Assembly: GCA_022791575.1 (NCBI GenBank)
Contig: JAAVZI010000029.1
Span: 28,673 to 92,672 of the forward strand
From: Lachnospiraceae bacterium
GTDB lineage: Bacteria > Bacillota > Clostridia > Lachnospirales > Lachnospiraceae
Length of the DNA stretch: 64,000 nucleotides
Reading direction: 5' to 3'
Shown here: positions 9,391 to 15,812 of the stretch, in pieces
How positions within the stretch are numbered: the first letter of the stretch is position 1
Layout of the letters: each line of letters opens with the position of its first letter
Notes under the pieces: model-generated
What the model was told of the DNA's origin: nothing
The model's database searches: none
Seen by the model: only the letters and a program-made list of their open reading frames with translations
Program-made: the position numbers and the translations under genes

Positions 9391-11610
9391 TTATTTTATT
9401 TCGATCAATGTGTCCCCGGCGTTTATGCTGCCTTCAGCCGTTTGAACCACTTCGTTGTAATCGTCACTGTTACATATAATCATCGGCGTGGTTAGCTGAT
9501 AGCCTGCCTTTTTAATATTTTCCAGATCAAAGGTAATCAGCAGGTCGCCTTTCTTTACGCTCTGGCCGTCGCTGACGTGGGATTCGTAGTACTGGCCGTT
9601 GAGTTTTACGGTATCAATTCCGATATGAAGCAGAATTTCTACACCGTCCCCGGAAATAAGGTTCACAGCATGTTTGGTGTCAAAGACGGTGTCTACGGTT
9701 CCGTCGCATGGGGCGTAGAGCTTTCCTTCGCTGGGCTCTACTGCCGCGCCCTGACCTAGAATTTTCTGTGAAAATACTTCGTCTTCGACGTCCTCTAATT
9801 TGACCGCAGTTCCGTTCATATGCGCATATAATGTGATCTGTGTTCCGCTGTCTGCAGCCGTTTGACTGACAGGGGAATCTGCGCCTGCCGTATCTGCATT
9901 CTTATTATGAGAGCCGGCGCTATTGTGCTGATTTTTGTCAACGTTAGCGGAACGTTCTTCCGCAAATGTTTCCGTTACATCCTGATCCCCGAGCAAAACT
10001 TCTGCATGATCGGATTCTGGTGTATCCAGAAAATCCTCCAGATTGGATTTTACAACTGAAACCTGCGGGCCGTAGATCACTTGGACGCCGTCGCCTTTGT
10101 GAATGACGCCGGAGGCGCCGCTGGATTTGAGCAGGTCGTCGCTGACTTTGGACGCATCTTTGACGGTTACACGCAATCGGGTGGCGCAGCAGTCGAGGTC
10201 GGAGAGATTTTCCTTACCGCCGAGTCCTGTCAGAATCATGGCGCTGATAACGTCGCCGCTTGTTCCGCCCGCTGCCTTTGAGGCCTTGGCCTCGTTGACG
10301 TCGCTTCTGCGGTAGAGCTTAGGCTCGATATGATCCGGTTCGCGGCCGGGCGTTCTCAGCTTCAGCTTTGTTATCATGGTATAAAAGACGAAATAGTATA
10401 CAATTGCATATACAATTCCGACAATTACAATCCAAATCCAGTGGGTCTTAGCATTTCCCTGAAGGACGCCAAAGAGCGTAAAGTCGATAAATCCGCCGGA
10501 AAATGTCATTCCCACGCCGACGCCGAAGATATGCATCAGCATATACGAGAGTCCGGCAAGTACGCAGTGTACGCCGTACATCAGCGGGGCTACGAATAAA
10601 AAGGTGAATTCGAGCGGTTCGGTAATTCCGGTCAGGAAGGAGGTCAGCGCTGCTGAGAGAAGCAGGCCGCCCACCACTTTTTTCTTCTCCGGCCGCGCAG
10701 CTTTGTACATGGCAAATGCGGCTGCCGGAAGCCCGAACATCATAAATGGGAATTTTCCGGTCATAAAACGGGTAGCGGATACGGAAAATACGTCGGTTGA
10801 TTTGGAGGCAAGTTCGGCGAAGAAAATGTTCTGCGCCCCCTGTACGACCGTTCCGTCAATCAACATAGAGCCGCCCAGTTCGGTCTGCCAGAACGGCATG
10901 TAAAATACATGATGCAGGCCGAAGGGAATTAACGCCCTTTCTATAATACCATAAATCCAAGTTCCTGCATAGCCGGAATCGAGTACAAGCTGCCCAAGGT
11001 GGGCAATGCCCGACTGTACGACCGGCCACAGGTAGAACATAACAATGCCGACAATCAGGTAAACAATGCTGGTTACAATCGGCACAAATCTAGTTCCGCC
11101 GAAAAAGGACAGCACCTGCGGCAGCTCGGTTTTGTAAAAACGGTTGTGCAGCGCCGCAACGCCGAGGCCGACGATGATACCGCCGAAAACGCCCATCTGC
11201 AGCGTAGTGATACCCAGCACGGAAGTTGTGGAGTTGGCCGCCATCGCCTCTACGCCGCCTTTGGCCGTTATCAGAGCGCTGATGGCGGTGTTCATAATCA
11301 GATAGCCGATAGCGCCGGAGAGAGCGGCAACCTCTTTTTCTTTTTTCGCCATGCCGATGGCGACGCCCATGGCAAAGAGCAGGGCAAGGTTGTCAAAGAC
11401 GACGCTTCCGGTTTTGCTCATAATGTCGAGCACTGTGTAGAGCACGCCGCCTTCTTTGATGATGCTTCCCAGACGATAGGTTTCAATCGTCGTGGGATTG
11501 GTAAAGGAGCTTCCGATTCCCAGCAGCAGCCCGGCTACCGGAAGCAGTGCGATCGGGAGCATAAATGAACGCCCGACCCTTTGAAGAATGCCAAATATTT
11601 TGTCCTTCAT
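9391..11610 (-). CDS. ptsG: PTS glucose/N-acetylglucosamine-family transporter, EIICBA
   Basis: Membrane permease and phosphotransferase that imports and phosphorylates a sugar, probably glucose. 739 residues in the order EIIC-EIIB-EIIA. The EIIC membrane domain (about 1-415) includes the GITEPLEFTFLF signature. The EIIB Cys is about residue 475 in CCATRLRV. A Ser/Asn-rich linker (about 535-595) joins it to EIIA, with His662 in LLHIGIDTV and a second His in KHAVNL. The ATG at 11610 has AGGAGGT upstream; a longer in-frame extension overlaps the antiterminator gene and looks non-coding. It starts 20 bp after the antiterminator gene. Exact sugar specificity cannot be read from sequence; N-acetylglucosamine is an alternative. 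Confidence 0.94.
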   Translation of the reverse strand: MKDKIFGILQRVGRSFMLPIALLPVAGLLLGIGSSFTNPTTIETYRLGSIIKEGGVLYTVLDIMSKTGSVVFDNLALLFAMGVAIGMAKKEKEVAALSGAIGYLIMNTAISALITAKGGVEAMAANSTTSVLGITTLQMGVFGGIIVGLGVAALHNRFYKTELPQVLSFFGGTRFVPIVTSIVYLIVGIVMFYLWPVVQSGIAHLGQLVLDSGYAGTWIYGIIERALIPFGLHHVFYMPFWQTELGGSMLIDGTVVQGAQNIFFAELASKSTDVFSVSATRFMTGKFPFMMFGLPAAAFAMYKAARPEKKKVVGGLLLSAALTSFLTGITEPLEFTFLFVAPLMYGVHCVLAGLSYMLMHIFGVGVGMTFSGGFIDFTLFGVLQGNAKTHWIWIVIVGIVYAIVYYFVFYTMITKLKLRTPGREPDHIEPKLYRRSDVNEAKASKAAGGTSGDVISAMILTGLGGKENLSDLDCCATRLRVTVKDASKVSDDLLKSSGASGVIHKGDGVQVIYGPQVSVVKSNLEDFLDTPESDHAEVLLGDQDVTETFAEERSANVDKNQHNSAGSHNKNADTAGADSPVSQTAADSGTQITLYAHMNGTAVKLEDVEDEVFSQKILGQGAAVEPSEGKLYAPCDGTVDTVFDTKHAVNLISGDGVEILLHIGIDTVKLNGQYYESHVSDGQSVKKGDLLITFDLENIKKAGYQLTTPMIICNSDDYNEVVQTAEGSINAGDTLIEIK

Positions 11611-11630
11611 TGAATGACCTCCTTTATTTT

Positions 11631-12467
11631 TTAGCTTACCAGGATTTTGAGCTGCAGGGACAACAGCAGCAATTCGTCCTCGGTAATGCTTTTTTTGTAT
11701 GTTTTTAAAATGTAGTCCTGAATGCACTTCGCACACTTATAAGGTTTTACATATTTTTGCTTAATTAAACCTGAAAATTCTTCATCGTGACTGAGAACTG
11801 CAGGAATGGTTTCACATTTGTACAAACGCTGAGCCAGCTGCTTGATCTGTGTGCGGAAATAGTCGTATGCCGTCATGGTTTTGTCGATTTTTCCTGAATA
11901 AAATTTATCGACGATGTCAAGGCAGCCATTTACCATTTTTGTCAAGTCGGGAACCTCGCTCATTTTTGTAGAAAATCTAGCGTTAATGATATGCATGGCA
12001 ATAAATCCAGCTTCATCTTCGTGGAATTGAATGCCTAATATTTCTTTGATCTGACGGATGCAGTATCTGCCAAGCTCTAATTCTTCTGGGAAGCATTCGC
12101 GGATGGAGTCCATCAGCGGGTTGGCAAATTCCATTCCCTGTTTGCTGCGCTCAATGGCAAAACCGATGTGGTCGGAGAGCGTGACAATCAGAGATTCATT
12201 AAGCTTTCCGTTAAGGGATTGTTTGATGTATTCTACCAGGTCATCCGTGAGCTTAATGTATTCGTATGGAATTTCCGTCAGGCATTCAATCATACGTTTA
12301 CGCAGGCCAGAATCAGTAATCATGTAGATTTTCTGGATCTGCTCTGGGCGGACGGTGTCGCCGCATTTTCTGCCGAAGCCGATACCTTTGCCGGATACGA
12401 TCTGCTCGGCACCTTTGTCATCCTTGACACATACGGTGTTGTTATTGATTACTTTGATAATTTTCAC
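11631..12467 (-). CDS. BglG/LicT/GlcT-family transcription antiterminator
   Basis: RNA-binding antiterminator controlling the downstream PTS operon. 278 residues: CAT RNA-binding domain (about 1-56, MKIIKVINNNTV start), PRD1 (about 65-170) and PRD2 (about 175-278). PRD1 keeps its two histidines (H100 in SDHI, H159 in AMHI). In PRD2 the two family histidines are replaced by Gln (about Q207 in FRTQIK and Q272 in LSLQLK). The protein is thus likely still inhibited through PRD1 by the EII but not activated by HPr through PRD2. First gene of the operon; a RAT element and terminator lie in its own leader, so it probably regulates itself together with ptsG. Confidence 0.93.
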   Translation of the reverse strand: MKIIKVINNNTVCVKDDKGAEQIVSGKGIGFGRKCGDTVRPEQIQKIYMITDSGLRKRMIECLTEIPYEYIKLTDDLVEYIKQSLNGKLNESLIVTLSDHIGFAIERSKQGMEFANPLMDSIRECFPEELELGRYCIRQIKEILGIQFHEDEAGFIAMHIINARFSTKMSEVPDLTKMVNGCLDIVDKFYSGKIDKTMTAYDYFRTQIKQLAQRLYKCETIPAVLSHDEEFSGLIKQKYVKPYKCAKCIQDYILKTYKKSITEDELLLLSLQLKILVS

Positions 12468-12520
12468 GGTTTTGGCCTCCCTAGTGGAGCGGTATGTTCT
12501 TTTCGAGTCTTACTGGAATA

Positions 12521-12566
12521 AAAAAACCAACTTAATATAGCGTAAATATACTATACAAAGTTGGTT
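12521..12566 (-). terminator. conditional terminator in the PTS operon leader
   Basis: On the minus strand AACCAACTT (12566-12558) pairs with AAGTTGGTT (12533-12525) and is followed by TTTTTT. It lies between the predicted promoter and the first gene, and its 5' strand overlaps the 3' end of the RAT, the classic arrangement for antitermination. Confidence 0.8.
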
Positions 12567-12597
12567 ATGCCCAGTCATCATCGAAAGGTAACACTCC
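12563..12597 (-). promoter_or_regulatory. RAT (ribonucleic antiterminator) element
   Basis: The 35-nt minus-strand segment begins GGAGTGTTAC and ends TGGGCATAACC. This resembles the LicT/SacY RAT consensus, which begins GGATTGTTAC and ends GGCAAAACC. The last bases (AACC) are shared with the left arm of the terminator, so binding of the antiterminator should prevent terminator folding. Confidence 0.75.
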
Positions 12598-12648
12598 AAT
12601 AAATATTTTATAAACTTATTAAAAATTCTATTTAAATTAACTAAAAAT

Positions 12649-12677
12649 ACAATAGCATAATTTGTAATATTTGTCAA
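12649..12677 (-). promoter_or_regulatory. predicted promoter of the PTS operon
   Basis: Perfect minus-strand TTGACA (12677-12672), 17-nt spacer, TATTGT (12654-12649). This places the transcription start about 45 nt upstream of the RAT. Confidence 0.65.
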
Positions 12678-12785
12678 TATGTTTATGAAACTTTTTTTAA
12701 ATCTATAATACTTGTTAAAAATATACAACTATGCTATGGCTGACTATACAAATCCATTCCCAGCCAATGACTCGTATCTTTTATC

Positions 12786-14384
12786 CTAATCTGTTTCCTC
12801 TTCTCCCTCTCCCTTCTTACCTGCAAGCTTAGCACCTGCGAAACCAGCCAGCACCGACTGCAGGTCAATGCCCGTTGATTCCTTTAAACCATCGGTTACT
12901 TGGGTCATCGTACCCATAATATCTTTCATAAGCTTTGCAGAGTTTCCATCGCCATACATTGTAATTCGATCTACCTTTGCCAATGGTTCTGCAATATTTT
13001 TGGCAATTTCAGGCATGGCTTTAAAATACATTTCCAATACAGCCGCCTCACCCATCTGCTTCATCGCTTCCGCTTTTTTCTCAATACCTTCCGCCTCTGC
13101 CAGCGCCTTGGCCCTAATCGCCTCTGCTTCTGCCAGTCCCTTACTGCGGATACCTTCTGCCTCCTGCTCCATTGCATACTTCTTAGCCTCTGCAGTTGCC
13201 CGCAGGGCTTCTGCCTCTTTCTCTCTCTCGAACTTATCTGCTTCCGCATTTCTCTGGCGTTCAAACAGCTGGGCTTCTGATTTCCGCTGCATTTCATACA
13301 GATTGGCATCCGATTCCTGCTGTTTTGCATACTTCTCCGCATCGGCCTGTTTCTTTACTGTTGCTTCCAGCGTCCGTTCTGTCAGCTCTACTTCCTTCTC
13401 TTTTAAAGCAATCGCTTTTTCCTGACGAGCCAGATTGGCATCAGCTGTTGTAATCTCTACTGTCTTTCGCTCTGTCTCCTGCTGAATCTGATAGGCCGCG
13501 TCAGCAATCGCCTTTTTGGTATCTGCCGCTTTCTGCAGTTCCGCCTTACGGATTGCCAGATCATTTTCCTTCTGTGCAATCAAAGTATCTGCATTAATTT
13601 GTGCTTCCTTGGACTCTCGGTTTGCCTCCGCCTGTACAACAGCCTTTTCCTTCTGCGCCTTGGCAATAGCGTTTGCAATCTCCAAATCCGAACTGACCTG
13701 GGCGTCATTCGCCTCTTTTTTGGCCTGCGCCTGTGCCTTAGCAATCTCCTTCTCACTATCTGCCCTGGAAATCGCTGCATTCTTCTGAATTTTCACAATA
13801 TTGTCTACACCAAGATTCTCAATCACACCGTTTCCATCTACAAAATTCTGTACATTAAAACTGACAATATCAAGTCCCATAGAAGCAAGATCGGGCTCTG
13901 CATTTTCCTTCACCAGATTGGCAAATTTCTGACGATCGCTGACCATTTCTTCTAAATTCATCTTGCCAACAATTTCTCTCATATTTCCTTCCAGAACTTC
14001 TCGAGAAACCTGTGCAATATAATCGGTCGGTTTATTTAGAAAATTCTGTGCTGCTAGAGCAAGTCGGTCGTTGTTATCGCTGATCTTAACATTTACAGCG
14101 GCATCTACCTTAATATTAATATAATCTGCTGTTGGAACTGCACTAGAAGTTTTCACATCAATGGGTATCAACTGCAGATTCAGCTCATCTTTTTTCTCCA
14201 AAAATGGTATTTTCAGTCCTGCTTTACCAATCAGCACCTTGGGGCGTTTTCTTAAACCGGATATAATGTAGGCGGTATCCGGCGACGCTTTCACATAACC
14301 CAACGTAAAAATAACTATTAGTAAAATAACTACGGCAGCAATCGGAACTGCTGTTTTCATAATTTCTAAAATTTCTTCGTTCAT
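12786..14384 (-). CDS. flotillin family membrane-microdomain protein
   Basis: SPFH/flotillin scaffold protein of the inner membrane, 532 residues. An N-terminal hydrophobic segment (about 10-30) is followed by the SPFH/band-7 domain (about 30-200; the RRPKVLIG-type start is seen as RKRPKVLIG). Then comes a long Ala/Glu/Lys coiled coil (about 205-450) and a C-terminal AGFAGAKLAG stretch. The ATG at 14384 has AGGAG at 10 nt; an ATG at 14393 sits too close to that site. The NfeD partner often next to flotillin genes is absent here. Its predicted transcript crosses two dispersed repeats before the gene. Confidence 0.9.
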   Translation of the reverse strand: MNEEILEIMKTAVPIAAVVILLIVIFTLGYVKASPDTAYIISGLRKRPKVLIGKAGLKIPFLEKKDELNLQLIPIDVKTSSAVPTADYINIKVDAAVNVKISDNNDRLALAAQNFLNKPTDYIAQVSREVLEGNMREIVGKMNLEEMVSDRQKFANLVKENAEPDLASMGLDIVSFNVQNFVDGNGVIENLGVDNIVKIQKNAAISRADSEKEIAKAQAQAKKEANDAQVSSDLEIANAIAKAQKEKAVVQAEANRESKEAQINADTLIAQKENDLAIRKAELQKAADTKKAIADAAYQIQQETERKTVEITTADANLARQEKAIALKEKEVELTERTLEATVKKQADAEKYAKQQESDANLYEMQRKSEAQLFERQRNAEADKFEREKEAEALRATAEAKKYAMEQEAEGIRSKGLAEAEAIRAKALAEAEGIEKKAEAMKQMGEAAVLEMYFKAMPEIAKNIAEPLAKVDRITMYGDGNSAKLMKDIMGTMTQVTDGLKESTGIDLQSVLAGFAGAKLAGKKGEGEEETD

Positions 14385-14418
14385 ATGTATCATTCTCCTT
14401 TTGATTTATTATAGTATT

Positions 14419-14558
14419 AGGTGATTGCGAAAGTCTGAATCAAAGCGACGATTTTAGACAAAACATACAAAAACGCCGCTCAAAGACGTTTTTGATTCGC
14501 TCTGTTTTTGTATGTTTTGCCTAAAATCTGGTTACGAATCATGTTTTTGCAATTGCCT
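14419..14558 (-). repeat. dispersed palindromic repeat, copy 3
   Basis: Reverse orientation, beginning AGGTGATTGCGAAAGTC and ending TTTGCAATTGCCT. The ACAAAACATACAAAAACG arm pairs with TTTTTGTATGTTTTGCC. It lies directly upstream of flotillin. Confidence 0.85.
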
Positions 14559-14572
14559 ATATTATAGTATAT

Positions 14573-14780
14573 CGGTGATTGCGAAAGTCACATTTAAAGC
14601 GACGAGTTTGAACAATAGATACAAAAATTCCGCTCAAAGACGTTGATTGGATATGAGGAGATACGACATGAGGAGGGACCCACAAGGTGGGAGGAGTCCT
14701 AGTGTCAGTACTTAATTCGCTGCATTTTTGTATCTATTGCCCAAACTCTGACAGTAAAATGAGAATTTTGCAACTGCTTA
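14573..14780 (-). repeat. dispersed palindromic repeat, copy 4, with internal hairpin insert
   Basis: Family ends (GGTGATTGCGAAAGTC and TTTTGCAACTGCTTA) surround the usual arms. The core is interrupted by about 70 bp containing GGGACCCAC-AA-GGTGGGAGGAGTCC, a compact hairpin also found in copy 8. The word TATATTATAGTATAT occurs at both of its boundaries, as if the unit had duplicated with its flank. Confidence 0.8.
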
Positions 14781-14781
14781 T

Positions 14782-14810
14782 ATTATAGTATATATTTCGA
14801 CAATTTTCAA
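14782..14810 (-). promoter_or_regulatory. predicted promoter of flotillin
   Basis: TTGAAA (14810-14805), 17-nt spacer, perfect TATAAT (14787-14782) on the minus strand. The leader to the flotillin start would be about 390 nt and contain repeat copies 3 and 4. Confidence 0.55.
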
Positions 14811-14952
14811 CATAACTAGAATGAAAATTCTGTTGAACATTCACAAATTAATTTCTATTTCCAGTGATTACGGTTGCCTTTAACACTATTATATGCTACA
14901 CTCAAAACACTACATGCATATATTAAATTTTACATATGCTTGTTATTTCTAT

Positions 14953-15128
14953 AGACATTTGCGAAAGACTGATTTAATCACGATTTTTAGGCATAACTTC
15001 TAAAATTGTTGTTCAAAGACGTTTTGATGGACATGAGCATAGTTTTGTACCAAGATAATTCCCCAAAATCAAAGCGGAGACAACTTTGTTTAAACTTGTC
15101 GCCTGAATGTAACTTTCACAACCACCGA
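14953..15128 (+). repeat. dispersed palindromic repeat, copy 5
   Basis: Begins AGACATTTGCGAAAGAC and ends near CTTTCACAACCACC. The right arm carries the module ATAATTCCCC, then AAAGCGGAGACAACTTTGTT, related to copies 1 and 6. Confidence 0.7.
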
Positions 15129-15140
15129 TCATATTACATT

Positions 15141-15312
15141 AGGCATTTGCAAAAATTTCATTTAACTGTCAGAGTTTGGGCAATAGATACAAAAGTGTAG
15201 CGAATCAAAAAAGTCTTTGAGCGGAATTTTTGTATTACGGTAATTCCCCGATATAAAATCGGGGACAATTTGTTCAAACTCGTCGCCTTGAATGCGACTT
15301 TCGCAATTATCT
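15141..15312 (+). repeat. dispersed palindromic repeat, copy 6
   Basis: Begins AGGCATTTGCAAAAATTTC and ends CTTTCGCAATTATCT. Contains the clearest version of the second internal hairpin, TTCCCCGAT-ATAAA-ATCGGGGA, in its right arm. Confidence 0.8.
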
Positions 15313-15341
15313 AATATCATATTTAAGAAAGGATAGAAATT

Positions 15342-15473
15342 ATGGCTGATTATGGTGAATATGGCGATTTTGAAGATTTCGACTGGGAAATGGAAGAGCT
15401 GGCCGAAGAATTGGAACGCAGGAAATCAGAACAAACTAAAGAACAAACAGACCAAAAAAGTGCTGCCGAATAA
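15342..15473 (+). CDS. small acidic protein, 43 residues
   Basis: Short open frame starting MADYGEYGDFEDFDWEMEE and ending in a Lys/Gln/Glu-rich tail (QTDQKSAAE). It has a good AAAGGA site 9 nt before the ATG and directly follows repeat copy 6. The composition is strongly acidic and aromatic at the start, then helical and charged. I do not recognise a family. It stands alone on the plus strand; nothing indicates its role. Coding is plausible but not proven. Confidence 0.5.
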   Translation: MADYGEYGDFEDFDWEMEELAEELERRKSEQTKEQTDQKSAAE

Positions 15474-15737
15474 ATTTCCGGTAAATTGACGAAAATGGAT
15501 TGTATGGAATCAAAACTATATGATAATCCATAACGGGATTTTCCCAGAGGAAATCATAATATTACAATTATTCCGATCATAATGAAAAAGATGACATCAA
15601 TTATTTATTATTGATGCTGGCTTTGCTTTGATTATGAACTATATCACAAAAAATGTGTCATTATCCGATCTGCGGACGAAGTAATTACCATTGGAATACT
15701 TTATTTGCTGTAAATTTATGAAAATAACTTTCAGTAA
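15474..15737. other. intergenic region, nothing recognised
   Basis: About 260 bp between the small acidic gene and the terminator below. Short open frames here have no ribosome site and no recognisable similarity. It may hold decayed coding sequence, but I cannot support one. Confidence 0.5.
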
Positions 15738-15772
15738 AACGGGGAGCTGTCGATTCAGACAGTTCCCCGCTT
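15738..15772 (-). terminator. terminator of the XrtG operon (possibly bidirectional)
   Basis: On the minus strand GCGGGGAACTGTC pairs with GACAGCTCCCCGT around TGAATC, followed by TTTACTG. It lies about 40 bp past the last gene of the operon. The U-tract is short, but the stem is strong. Confidence 0.6.
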
Positions 15773-15812
15773 TGAGTATTTTGATAATTTATTTCTGATT
15801 TAGAAATTTATA

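Noticed and set aside
10999..11568. Long open frame on the plus strand opposite ptsG (189 codons)
   Set aside because: It is antisense to a clear EIIC domain, has no ribosome site and its composition is that of reversed membrane-protein codons.
12510..12728. 72-codon minus-strand frame before the antiterminator gene
   Set aside because: It covers the promoter, RAT and terminator, is rich in Asn/Ile/Phe from AT-rich DNA and lacks a ribosome site.
15006..15200. 64-codon plus-strand frame
   Set aside because: It lies across repeat copies 5 and 6; repeat sequence explains it.
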